A DNA stretch of 64,000 nt. Origin: Corynebacterium callunae DSM 20147. GTDB taxonomy: Bacteria > Actinomycetota > Actinomycetes > Mycobacteriales > Mycobacteriaceae. Location of the stretch: contig NC_020506.1 in assembly GCF_000344785.1 (NCBI RefSeq), positions 2,046,001 through 2,110,000 on the forward strand. Reading direction: 5' to 3'. Positions 16,457-24,528 of the stretch are shown piece after piece. The notes beneath the pieces are model-generated. The model ran no database searches. It worked only from the letters and a program-made list of their open reading frames with translations, and was not told where the DNA came from. Each line of letters opens with the position of its first letter. Position 1 is the first letter of the stretch. A program made the position numbers and the translations under genes.

Positions 16457-16722
16457 TGACAGGACAACTTAAGTTGTGTAAACGATTGCTTTACTCATAG
16501 CTAACCCCACGTCTAGTACAAATGTCCACACAGTAGATACTAAAAACGGAAATACTCCCACTCAAAAGTCATGGCGCAGCTCACAAAAATATGCCTAAAT
16601 TTCCCAAAATGCACCTAACATGTGATCCACCCCACTTCGAATGTGGTTTTACCCCCCAACTCCGCCGAACACACCCCCGGGGTTATTTTCCCCTATCGGC
16701 CACTAGCTTAAGGCGTCGAAAA
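16457..16722. other. intergenic region, probable decayed sequence
   Basis: No gene is visible between the mtlD remnant and the end of dgt. The stretch is A/T- and C-rich, includes ACACCCCCGGGGTTATTTTCCCC near 16670-16692, and holds one copy of the CGTCGAAAA word at 16714-16722 next to the dgt stop codon. It probably contains debris of the deleted half of mtlD, but I could not recognise coding remnants. Confidence 0.5.
16714..16722. repeat. copy of the dispersed CGTCGAAAA word (intergenic)
   Basis: The nine-base core is followed by CTAG rather than GC, so this is one of the three shorter copies. It directly abuts the stop codon of dgt. Confidence 0.7.
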
Positions 16723-18003
16723 CTAGCCTAAAAATCCAGAGATTTCGGCAGCATTTTTGGCCAATCTTTCCAGGCGCGATTCAGTCATCGAGGCAATTTG
16801 ATCCACCACTACTCGCGCTCGTTCAGCATCAGAGGTGGCTTCTAAAAACCATGGTCTAAACATGGGATCCAAAGAACCCGGCGCGCCCAGCATGAGGTAT
16901 TCATAAACTCGGAAGACACGCTCGCGCTGTCGATCTTGGCGCGCCATATGCCCAGGATCATCCATGACGTATAACACCGCCAGGGTTTTAAGGAGTTTCA
17001 CTTCGCGCGCTGCTGCTTCTGGAATCACCAGATCACCATGCATCCGGCCAACCTCAATACCTTGTTCGCGGGCAGCTGCTTTGGTGGCTGCAATTGTGGC
17101 ACCGACATAACGTCCCACCAGCTCTGAGGTCATCGCTTTAAGCGCCGAATAAGCACGCAAAGTGAAATCAAAGTCCGCGGCAGCTACCACCACAGGAAGT
17201 TCCCGCAGCGAAGCAGCACCTTCAATAAGTTCAGCTGGATCTCCGCCAAAGGCACGAGCGCCCTTGTGCGCTAGTGCTGCTAATTCCACCAAATCCCACA
17301 GCACTTTAAGATCAATGCGGCCTGAGACTATGCCATCTTCCACATCGTGCACGGAATAGGCAATGTCATCGGAGAAGTCCATAACCTGGGCTTCCATTGG
17401 CGGACGGAGATCACTATGCCCTTCGCGCAGCCATGCCAATAGTTCAGCGTCTTCGTCATAGGCGCCGTATTTACGGTTGACGGAACCATCAGCATTAGTT
17501 TTGGTCCACGGGTATTTGCACGCAGCATCCAAAGCTGCGCGAGATAGATTAAGTCCAAAACTCTTGCCCTCAGGAGAAACCACCTTGGGTTCCAATCGGG
17601 TAAGAATGCGCAGGGTTTGGGCATTTCCCTCAAAACCGCCACACGCTTGAGCGACTTCATTAAGGGCAGTTTCACCATTGTGTCCATAAGGTGGGTGCCC
17701 AATATCGTGACATAGACCTGCCAAGTCACACAGATCTGGATCAAGATCAAGGCCTGCACCAATGCCACGCGCAATTTGGGCAACTTCCAAAGAGTGAGTC
17801 AATCGAGTGCGCGGGGTATCTCCGTCATTGGGCCCAACCACTTGCGTTTTATCAGCTAGTCGTCGCAAAGCAGCGGAGTGCAACACGCGCGCCCGGTCGC
17901 GCGCAAAGGCGCTGCGGGAGTCGGGCACCTGATCGCCAAGCTGGCTTAATTTGGGTGCCTCGTCAAAAAGGCGCGCATTATCTGCAGGTTGATAGGGGTA
18001 CAT
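16723..18003 (-). CDS. dgt: deoxyguanosinetriphosphate triphosphohydrolase
   Basis: This 426-residue HD-domain enzyme splits dGTP (or dNTPs generally) into deoxynucleoside and triphosphate, controlling nucleotide pools. The metal-binding HD signature is complete: His70 in RTRLTHSLEV, His99-Asp100 in GLCHDIGHPPYGHNGE, and a later Asp in DFSDDIAYSVHDVEDG. Length and motif order fit the type-2 bacterial Dgt family. In C. glutamicum relatives this gene lies next to dnaG and glyS as here. The gene is directly adjacent (no gap) to the DUF218 gene upstream, so the two are cotranscribed. Confidence 0.94.
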   Translation of the reverse strand: MYPYQPADNARLFDEAPKLSQLGDQVPDSRSAFARDRARVLHSAALRRLADKTQVVGPNDGDTPRTRLTHSLEVAQIARGIGAGLDLDPDLCDLAGLCHDIGHPPYGHNGETALNEVAQACGGFEGNAQTLRILTRLEPKVVSPEGKSFGLNLSRAALDAACKYPWTKTNADGSVNRKYGAYDEDAELLAWLREGHSDLRPPMEAQVMDFSDDIAYSVHDVEDGIVSGRIDLKVLWDLVELAALAHKGARAFGGDPAELIEGAASLRELPVVVAAADFDFTLRAYSALKAMTSELVGRYVGATIAATKAAAREQGIEVGRMHGDLVIPEAAAREVKLLKTLAVLYVMDDPGHMARQDRQRERVFRVYEYLMLGAPGSLDPMFRPWFLEATSDAERARVVVDQIASMTESRLERLAKNAAEISGFLG

Positions 18004-18717
18004 CTATTTCTTTAGCCTCCGCAGCTGGTCATGGCGGGCGCGCCGAGACGGCCTAATAAACGCCTGAATCGAGCGCAACATATCTTCAACCTTAACGGCC
18101 GCCCGCTGCCCCAGCACTCGCGACACGTCTTGCACCACTACCCCGCCCCACTCATGGGTCAAACTAATAAAATAGCTTTTCGACGCGCACCTGGTGGGGC
18201 TATAGGGAGTCGGGGCGGGAAAGGCCGCAAACCCAAGGCGGCGCGCCAAGCGCACCGCCCGATATGAATGATTGGGATCGGTAATAATAAGCACTCGTCC
18301 CACTTGTGCTGGATCAAGTGGCATATAAGAGGTATAGGTGTCATTGCCATGGGCAGAAATATGTAGCTTTTCCGCAGGAACCCCAGCTGCACGCAAATAA
18401 GTGCCAGCTACCTCGGCTTCACTAAAACGATCCCCGGGTAGATTTCCACCCACCGTAAATACCTGCTGACTTTGATGTTGCTGCCATAACTCAGCAGTGT
18501 GTTTCAGCCGAGCCTCAAATTGTTTGGAGGGCCGGCCATCATATTGTGCGGTTCCCAAAACAAGCAAAGAATCCACCTGTGTTGGGTCATTGGGCGAATG
18601 CTGTCGCGCGAAAAGCACAATGCGAGCTAGGGGCTGCGTGATTAGTAGACCTATGCCAATTAAGAATTTACTCATCCACACCAGTCTGCCAGGGGTTCTC
18701 GGTATGGTGGTATCCAT
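18004..18717 (-). CDS. DUF218/SanA-like envelope protein
   Basis: This 237-residue protein belongs to the DUF218 (YdcF/SanA/ElyC-like) family: the motifs DSLLVLGTAQYDG and HGNDTYTSYMPLDP with ITDPNHSYRAVRLARRLGF are typical. An N-terminal hydrophobic helix (KFLIGIGLLITQPLARIVLF) suggests a membrane anchor with the domain outside. Family members have been tied to envelope permeability and peptidoglycan steps but the reaction is not known. The annotated ATG at 18717 overlaps the start codon of the divergent TPM gene, leaving no promoter space; the internal ATG at 18675 (MSKFLIG) may be the true start and would still keep the membrane helix. Its stop codon abuts the start of dgt. Confidence 0.82.
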   Translation of the reverse strand: MDTTIPRTPGRLVWMSKFLIGIGLLITQPLARIVLFARQHSPNDPTQVDSLLVLGTAQYDGRPSKQFEARLKHTAELWQQHQSQQVFTVGGNLPGDRFSEAEVAGTYLRAAGVPAEKLHISAHGNDTYTSYMPLDPAQVGRVLIITDPNHSYRAVRLARRLGFAAFPAPTPYSPTRCASKSYFISLTHEWGGVVVQDVSRVLGQRAAVKVEDMLRSIQAFIRPSRRARHDQLRRLKK

Positions 18718-20758
18718 GAATCCACGTTTGGTGCCTTTGCAAAAAATTGCTGCCCGTTCCTGTGTCTCCCTTGCTATCGGGGTTGGTGCATTATCTTTTA
18801 TGGCGCTGCCCCTCGCCCAAGCTGAACAACTCTCAATTCTTGCGGAGGCGCCAGATTATTACACCGAAAACGTTACTGATTACACCGGCCTTTTAACCTC
18901 CGCGGAACAAAACGATATTCAAACCGCAATTGATGGCGTAAAGGCTTCCGAGCAAAAGGTTATTCTTGTCGTCTACCTTAACTCCTTTGATGGCACCGAT
19001 GCTCAGACTTGGACTGAGCAAGCCTTGGATATTAACGGTTCCGGCAATGTGCTTATTTATGCTGTTTCCCCGGAAGAGCGTCAATATGGCATCGCTGGTG
19101 GGGATCAGTGGACTTCTACCGAATTAGATAATGCCAATGAGGCTGTATTCCAGTCGCTATCCCAAGATGATTGGGCAGGTTCCGCTTTGAACTTGGCAGA
19201 ATCTATTAGTGGTGGTGGTTCCGGCGGTTCTGGCGGTTCCACAGGATCCTCTGATTCTGGACTGTGGTTGGGTGCGGCTGGTGTGGGTGCAGTAGCTGCC
19301 GGTGGTGGTCTGTGGGCTTATAACCGCAACCGCAAAAAGAAGAGCAACTCAACCACTTTGGAAGACGCGCGTAAAATTGATCCTCGCGATACCACTCGCC
19401 TCATTAACTTGCCGCTAGAGACTTTAGAGAGCCTGGCGCAGGAAGAACTTAGTTCAACTGATGAGTCCATTAGAAGGGCCAAGGAAGAATTAGATATTGC
19501 CACTGCTGAATTTGGGCCCGAGCGCACCCGCAGTTTCATTCGCGCGATGAATAACTCCACGGGTACTTTGCAAAAAGCCTTTGAGATCCAACAGCGCCTT
19601 AATGATTCCATTCCAGAATCCGAAGCTGAAAAGCGCTCCCTGTTGGTGGAGATTATTTCCTCCTGTGGACAAGCAGATGACACCCTCGATGCTGAAGCTA
19701 AAAACTTTGCCGATATGCGCAACCTGCTTATTAATGCCAGTTCACGCCTAGATGAGTTCACTCGTCAATCGGTAGATCTGCGCACCCGCCTGCCCCAAGC
19801 ACATGCCACACTAGAAGGCTTGAGCAGCCGCTATTCCGCTGAGGTCTTGGAGAGCATCAATGACAACGTTGATCTCGCAACAGCCTCGGTAGAAGAAGCT
19901 GAAAAAGTATTGGCTCAAGCCTATGAATTGGAAGCAAAGCCTGCTGGTGAACAAGGTGGCCTAATTGATGCCATCCGTCATATCGAACATGCTCTAGCTA
20001 CTGCCGATAAATTGCTTAAAGGTGTAGAAAACGCCGACACCAATATTGCCACCGCACAAACTAACATCGCAGCGCTGATCAAAGAAGTAGAAGGTGAAAT
20101 TGCGGAGGCAGCTCAGCTGAAGGTTAATGCCTCCAACGATGGTGCCCATGCCGATTGGGCAGCTCTTGATGATGCTGTTCGTGCTGCATCGGCTGCGCTC
20201 AGTACCGCCTCTACCACTGCTAGCAGTGATCCCTTAGGCACATATACCAAGCTGGTCGATACTGACTCTGCACTAGATACTCAACTAGATGCCTTGCGAG
20301 CTTCTGCCACCGATCAGGCTAATCAGCTGCGTATTTTTGATCAGCAGTTGGCGGCAGCCCAGCAGCAAATTCAAAGCGCCGAGGATCTGATCTCAACTCG
20401 TGGACGCATTGTTAAATCTGAGGCCCGTACCCACTTGGCCAATGCCCAAAAGCTTCTGGCCATGGCACAACAAAACCGAGTACGCGAAACCCGCACCGGA
20501 ATTGACTATGCCCGCCAGGCTGCAGTCGCCGCACAAAGAGCAAGCGCTGCAGCCAAATCCGATATCAACGATTACAACAACCGCGCACGCCGCAATAACT
20601 CAGGTGGAGGTGCAACCGGAGCCATTGTTACTGGCATGGTCCTCAATTCCATCCTCAACAGCGGCCGCGGCGGTGGATTCGGTGGCGGCTTTGGAGGTGG
20701 CGGTGGCAGCTTCGGTGGTGGTGGCGGTGGCGGAGGATTCCGCGGCGGACGCTTCTAA
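18716..20758 (+). CDS. TPM-domain membrane protein with Gly-rich C-terminus
   Basis: The 680-residue protein has a signal peptide (cleavage likely after AQA at residue 36), a TPM domain (about 45-160; VTDYTGLLTSAEQNDIQTAID), a Gly/Ser linker, a membrane helix (LWLGAAGVGAVAAGGGLWAY) and a basic stop-transfer RNRKKK. A long helical, coiled-coil-like cytoplasmic part (about 225-620) follows, ending in a Gly-rich tail with GGGF repeats. TPM proteins act in photosystem repair in plants and as envelope-associated proteins in bacteria; the actinobacterial role is unknown. ATG 18716 overlaps the start codon of the divergent DUF218 gene. TATGGT eight bases upstream could be a -10 box of a leaderless message. 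Confidence 0.85.
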   Translation: MNPRLVPLQKIAARSCVSLAIGVGALSFMALPLAQAEQLSILAEAPDYYTENVTDYTGLLTSAEQNDIQTAIDGVKASEQKVILVVYLNSFDGTDAQTWTEQALDINGSGNVLIYAVSPEERQYGIAGGDQWTSTELDNANEAVFQSLSQDDWAGSALNLAESISGGGSGGSGGSTGSSDSGLWLGAAGVGAVAAGGGLWAYNRNRKKKSNSTTLEDARKIDPRDTTRLINLPLETLESLAQEELSSTDESIRRAKEELDIATAEFGPERTRSFIRAMNNSTGTLQKAFEIQQRLNDSIPESEAEKRSLLVEIISSCGQADDTLDAEAKNFADMRNLLINASSRLDEFTRQSVDLRTRLPQAHATLEGLSSRYSAEVLESINDNVDLATASVEEAEKVLAQAYELEAKPAGEQGGLIDAIRHIEHALATADKLLKGVENADTNIATAQTNIAALIKEVEGEIAEAAQLKVNASNDGAHADWAALDDAVRAASAALSTASTTASSDPLGTYTKLVDTDSALDTQLDALRASATDQANQLRIFDQQLAAAQQQIQSAEDLISTRGRIVKSEARTHLANAQKLLAMAQQNRVRETRTGIDYARQAAVAAQRASAAAKSDINDYNNRARRNNSGGGATGAIVTGMVLNSILNSGRGGGFGGGFGGGGGSFGGGGGGGGFRGGRF

Positions 20759-20761
20759 AAC

Positions 20762-21259
20762 CTAGATTTTGGGTCTGCGTACAGCTGAATCAACAAGTAC
20801 GCAGGCCCAGCTTAGGAATACCGCATCCACAAAAGGCAGAGCATCTTCGCCTGCGGTGCCCACAATAAACTCAACTTTGCCACTGGTCATGGGGCGCATG
20901 CGGGCTACTTCAAGACCATCATTGCTAATGATTCTTTCTTTGCGCCAAGGGGAAATGCGCTTTAGTTCATAGGTTCTTTTACCACATATTGCTTTGAGAT
21001 CAGCAACGGTAAAAGACTCCTGCATGACGGTATAGACCTCGCCACCGGATAGAGTGGCACGGCACCGAAATTTCATAGTTCCGGGGGTTGATTCAATAAG
21101 GAGCCGTTCATCAGCAACATAAAGAACGTCTGAACGAACATCGGAAATTACCGCACCTGAGCCGTCGAAAAGCTCATTGCCTTGCCAAACCCAGGTTTCC
21201 TCGGCATGTCGCCCAAAAATACCTGCTTTTGGGCGCTCTAAACCTTCTCTACCTTCCAT
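20762..21259 (-). CDS. LURP-one-like (tubby C-terminal fold) protein
   Basis: This 165-residue protein has an antiparallel beta pattern with a FLSW motif (FVDAVFLSWACVLVDSAV) near the C-terminus that recurs in its neighbour (EIFLSWIARK). Both appear to be distant LURP-one/tubby-C-like proteins, which are suspected membrane-lipid-binding scaffolds. There are no catalytic motifs and no signal peptide. It lies 17 bases downstream of the second paralogue, so the two form an operon; the family call is tentative. Confidence 0.6.
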   Translation of the reverse strand: MEGREGLERPKAGIFGRHAEETWVWQGNELFDGSGAVISDVRSDVLYVADERLLIESTPGTMKFRCRATLSGGEVYTVMQESFTVADLKAICGKRTYELKRISPWRKERIISNDGLEVARMRPMTSGKVEFIVGTAGEDALPFVDAVFLSWACVLVDSAVRRPKI

Positions 21260-21276
21260 ACCTAGATCCTCATCTA

Positions 21277-21849
21277 CTAGTTGAAAGTCATGAAAATGAT
21301 GATCGGGGTAAGGATGATCAAGAAAATAGTCAAGCCCCAGCTGGAACCCAACATCTTGGATTCCAAGGTTTTACGAGCAATCCAGGATAAGAAGATCTCC
21401 TGCTCTGCAGGTACATTAAGGCCCTCTTCAAATTCCAATACGGAAGCACGCATGCCATTATTGATGCCGCTAAATTGGGCTACCTTTTGGGAGTTGGCGT
21501 CATCGATAATCCAATTGCTTTTTTCCTCATTGATGGCGGTCATTTCAACACCTGCCATATCAATGTCAACGCGCTTGGACTTGGAAAAACCCTTGTCTGG
21601 AGCGCTGGCCTGGAAAACACGACCATCGGGCAGAGTGGCGGTAGCTTTTCCGGCGATGTCGAAGGATAGATCCCAGTGCTGCTCCCCTACCGTGGCAGTG
21701 GTGTCAAAGGCTTTAGCGGTTGACTCACCGAAGGTTGCAATTTTGGTTTTGTCTGCCCCACGAAGCAAATCAACAAAAAGCTTTCCTTCCTTCTTAAAGC
21801 GCTTGCCCCAAGAGGTGTAGGAATTCACAATCAGATCCTTCGTTGTCAT
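21277..21849 (-). CDS. LURP-one-like protein with C-terminal membrane anchor
   Basis: This 190-residue protein shows the same overall pattern as its downstream neighbour: a beta-rich body with DGRVFQAS and VLEFEEGLNVPAEQEIFLSWIARK, then a C-terminal hydrophobic helix (LTIFLIILTPIIIFMTF) that should anchor it in the membrane. The neighbour lacks the anchor. Gene duplication followed by anchor loss or gain is likely. Role unknown. Start ATG 21849 lies 12 bases downstream, in transcription order, of the glyS-terminator hairpin, so this operon may start with its own promoter inside that hairpin region or depend on readthrough from glyS. Confidence 0.65.
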   Translation of the reverse strand: MTTKDLIVNSYTSWGKRFKKEGKLFVDLLRGADKTKIATFGESTAKAFDTTATVGEQHWDLSFDIAGKATATLPDGRVFQASAPDKGFSKSKRVDIDMAGVEMTAINEEKSNWIIDDANSQKVAQFSGINNGMRASVLEFEEGLNVPAEQEIFLSWIARKTLESKMLGSSWGLTIFLIILTPIIIFMTFN

Positions 21850-21860
21850 GCGAACAGAAT

Positions 21861-21887
21861 AGCACCGGCCAAGGGTTGGCCGGTGCT
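21861..21887 (-). terminator. hairpin between glyS and the LURP-one-like operon
   Basis: AGCACCGGCCAA and TTGGCCGGTGCT form perfect 12-base arms around a GGG loop. On the minus strand ATTCTGTTC follows. It begins 29 bases after the glyS stop and ends 11 bases before the next start codon, so it could terminate glyS or attenuate the downstream genes. Confidence 0.7.
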
Positions 21888-21916
21888 ATACGTGATTTAG
21901 TAGGTTGCTCTAAAAA

Positions 21917-23302
21917 CTAGCAACCAAGAAGGCGCTGAGCCAAGAAGCCCTGCAGCTCTTCAATTGGAACACGAACCTGCTCCATGGTGTCGCGCTCGCG
22001 CACGGTTACTGCCTTGTCCTCGAGGGTATCGAAGTCAACGGTGACACAGAATGGGGTACCAATCTCATCCTGGCGGCGGTAACGGCGTCCGATTGCTCCG
22101 GAGGTGTCGTAGTCAACATTCCAGAACTGACGCAGGGTTGCCGCCAATTCCTCGGCCACTGGGGTCAGGGTGTCCTTCTTGGACAGTGGCAAGACTGCGA
22201 CCTTAACTGGTGCCAGGCGGCGGTCCAGCTTCAAAACAACGCGCTTATCGACGCCACCCTTGGAGTTTGGTGCCTCATCCTCGTGGTAAGCATCCATGAG
22301 GAACATCATCATTGCGCGGCCGAGACCAGCGGCAGGCTCAATAACATAAGGAATCCAGCGCTCGCCGGTTTCCTGGTCAAAGAAAGAAAGATCTTCGCCG
22401 GAACCTTCAGAGTGCACGCGCAGGTCATAGTCGGTGCGGTTAGCAATACCCTCTAGCTCGCCCCACTTGGTGTTGGCAAAGTTGAAGGCGTACTCGATAT
22501 CAACGGTGCGCTTGGAGTAGTGGGAAAGCTTCTCTTTGGGGTGCTCATAAAGACGCAGGTTTTCTGGCTTAATACCGAGGTTGAGGTACCACTGGTGGCG
22601 GGTATCAATCCAGTACTGGTGCCATTCTTCGTCCTCGCCTGGCTTAACGAAGAATTCCATTTCCATCTGCTCAAATTCACGAGTACGGAAAATGAAGTTA
22701 CCTGGGGTGATCTCGTTACGGAAAGACTTACCCATGTTGGCAATACCAAATGGAGGCTTCATGCGTGCAGAGTTCATCACGTTTTTGAAGTTGACGAAGA
22801 TGCCCTGTGCGGTTTCTGGACGCAGGTAGTGCAAACCCTCTTCATCATCCACTGGACCCAAAAAGGTCTTGAGCATGCCGGAAAAAGCCTTAGGCTCGGT
22901 CCAGCTACCTGGTTGACCGGTCTCAGGGTCATTGATATCAGCAAGGCCGTTTACTGGTGGGTGACCATGCTTTTCTTCATAAGCCTCAAGCAGGTGGTCT
23001 GCGCGGTAGCGCTTGTGGGTGTGTAGAGATTCAACCAGTGGATCGGTGAAAACCTCAACGTGGCCGGAGGAAACCCAGACCTGGCGAGGCAGGATGACAG
23101 AGGTATCAACACCAACCACATCAGGGCGGGAGGTTACCATTGCACGCCACCACTGGCGCTTGATGTTTTCCTTTAGTTCAACGCCCAAGGGACCGTAATC
23201 CCATGCAGAACGAGTACCGCCGTAGATCTCGCCACAGGGGTACACCAGTCCACGTCGTTTACACAGGTTAACCACGGTGTCGATGATCGATTGCTGAGCC
23301 AC
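21917..23302 (-). CDS. glyS: glycyl-tRNA synthetase (alpha2 type)
   Basis: This 461-residue class II synthetase charges tRNA-Gly. Motifs run from the N-terminal [24 protein letters not shown], through RPETAQGIF and [25 protein letters not shown], to the anticodon-binding C-terminal domain. The start is GTG 23302, not the ATG 13 codons upstream, because GGAGGAGAG lies about eight bases before the GTG and the family begins at the AQQSII segment. It has a hairpin downstream at 21861-21887. No T-box leader is visible upstream. Confidence 0.95.
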   Translation of the reverse strand: MAQQSIIDTVVNLCKRRGLVYPCGEIYGGTRSAWDYGPLGVELKENIKRQWWRAMVTSRPDVVGVDTSVILPRQVWVSSGHVEVFTDPLVESLHTHKRYRADHLLEAYEEKHGHPPVNGLADINDPETGQPGSWTEPKAFSGMLKTFLGPVDDEEGLHYLRPETAQGIFVNFKNVMNSARMKPPFGIANMGKSFRNEITPGNFIFRTREFEQMEMEFFVKPGEDEEWHQYWIDTRHQWYLNLGIKPENLRLYEHPKEKLSHYSKRTVDIEYAFNFANTKWGELEGIANRTDYDLRVHSEGSGEDLSFFDQETGERWIPYVIEPAAGLGRAMMMFLMDAYHEDEAPNSKGGVDKRVVLKLDRRLAPVKVAVLPLSKKDTLTPVAEELAATLRQFWNVDYDTSGAIGRRYRRQDEIGTPFCVTVDFDTLEDKAVTVRERDTMEQVRVPIEELQGFLAQRLLGC

Positions 23303-23688
23303 GTCGGATGCTCTCCTCCAGGTCGAATGAAAATTACTCAAAGCTTTTAGTCCCCACTGGGGACATACTGATCCAATCTTAGACCAACTAGCTTCACCCT
23401 CGGCTGATAGGCCTTAAATTCTCCGAAACTTTTAGAAATTTTCAGCGCTAGCTATCCCGCTCTCTGCTCATATACATCTCTATTCGGCAGAAATCACTGA
23501 ACAAAGAAAAACTTGCACGTTATTCAATTAGCACAATAAATACACGATATAATTATAAAAGCCCTTGTGACAAAAGGAAGGTGCACAAAAGGGTTTTAAT
23601 AACCCCTATATAAAAACCTAGTATATTTCTGTGCTAGTTCCCTGAAATTCCTAACCACAGGATTTCATTATAGGAATGAGGTCTTCAA
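23303..23688. other. divergent intergenic region between glyS and the ArsR gene
   Basis: This is an A/T-rich stretch of about 385 bases without genes that must hold the promoters of glyS and of the ArsR/Zur operon. A short hairpin GGGTT/AACCC lies at 23591-23605 and a possible -10 box TAGTAT at 23619-23624, 64 bases upstream of the ArsR start. I could not identify a Zur box or a classical ArsR/SmtB operator with confidence. Confidence 0.5.
23311..23319 (-). promoter_or_regulatory. ribosome binding site that fixes the glyS GTG start
   Basis: GGAGGAGAG on the minus strand is the strongest Shine-Dalgarno match near the gene and sits about eight bases from the GTG at 23302. Confidence 0.8.
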
Positions 23689-24075
23689 ATGATTCCGAAC
23701 TCCACACGCAACTTCTTTAGATCCGCAAATGATGGCCATGGCTCTCATTCTTATGGCGAGCTGAGCCCTGAGATATCCACCAATTTTGACACCAAAGAAG
23801 TGTCTTTGCTGGGCAATGTTATCCGAGCATTGGATTCCCCGCTGCGCATTGAAATTGTGCTGGCCCTCAATGAGCGACCTCATTTTGTGCATGAACTAGT
23901 CAAACGCCTTGATAGCTCACAGCCACTCATTAGCCAGCATCTTAAAGTTCTTAAATCCGCGCATGTGGTGGAAGCAGAACGAACAGGCCGTCAAATGACA
24001 TACTTCTTGGCTGAGCCTCTGGTCATGGATATTTTCAGCTTGGCTCTCAAAGCTGCAAAATCTGAGCAAGTGTAG
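23689..24075 (+). CDS. znr: ArsR/SmtB-family metal-responsive repressor
   Basis: This 128-residue winged-helix regulator has the ArsR/SmtB core from about residue 38: LDSPLRIEIVLALNERPHFVHELVKRL, the recognition region SSQPLISQHLKVLKSAHVVEAERTGRQMTYFLAE, and the C-terminal helix VMDIFSLALKAA. Its N-terminal 35 residues contain a HGSH cluster. It is the first gene before zur with 39 bases between; this order matches the znr-zur pair described for C. glutamicum, where zinc is the likely effector. ATG 23689 has AGGAATGAGG upstream. Metal specificity is inferred from the neighbour, not shown by the ligands. Confidence 0.85.
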   Translation: MIPNSTRNFFRSANDGHGSHSYGELSPEISTNFDTKEVSLLGNVIRALDSPLRIEIVLALNERPHFVHELVKRLDSSQPLISQHLKVLKSAHVVEAERTGRQMTYFLAEPLVMDIFSLALKAAKSEQV

Positions 24076-24114
24076 ACTTCCACTAAACAAAATTCATGTT
24101 GAGGAGGACTTCCG

Positions 24115-24528
24115 ATGGCTATTAAGCAAAGCTCCACTCCAAAGTTGGGGGTCCGCAGCACCCGACAGCGCAAAGCTGTAGTGGATGTGTTGGAAAACAT
24201 GGATAACTTTGCTTCGGCCAAGGAAATTCACCTTGAGTTATCCACCCGGGACCACGCGGTTGGTCTCACCACGGTATATCGCACCTTGCAATCCTTGGCA
24301 GAAATAGGTGCCGTTGATGTTCTCAACGTCACCGGTGGTGAAACGCTGTATCGGCAGTGTCATGCAGCCGGCCATCACCATCACCTGGTGTGCACTAACT
24401 GCGGGCGCACCGTTGAAATTGACGGTGGACCAGTAGAAACTTGGGCTCAGGAAGTCGCACGGGAGAATGGTTTTAGTGTCAGCAGCCATGAAGCAGAGAT
24501 TTTTGGCCTCTGCCAGAACTGTCGCTAA
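24115..24528 (+). CDS. zur: zinc uptake regulator, Fur family
   Basis: This 137-residue Fur-family repressor binds DNA when zinc is plentiful and shuts off zinc import. The N-terminal winged helix (STRQRKAVVDVLENMDNF, VGLTTVYRTLQSLAE) is followed by the metal/dimer domain with the AAGHHHHLVC histidine cluster and the structural zinc site made of two CxxC pairs (CTNC and CQNC). GAGGAGGA lies six to seven bases upstream of ATG 24115. It is cotranscribed with the ArsR gene upstream. Its stop interlocks with that of the convergent VIT transporter gene. Confidence 0.93.
   Translation: MAIKQSSTPKLGVRSTRQRKAVVDVLENMDNFASAKEIHLELSTRDHAVGLTTVYRTLQSLAEIGAVDVLNVTGGETLYRQCHAAGHHHHLVCTNCGRTVEIDGGPVETWAQEVARENGFSVSSHEAEIFGLCQNCR

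Noticed and set aside
23303..23688. T-box or other riboswitch upstream of glyS
   Set aside because: There is no T-box consensus and no specifier-like stem before the strong ribosome site; glycine synthetase genes in this group are not known to use T-boxes.
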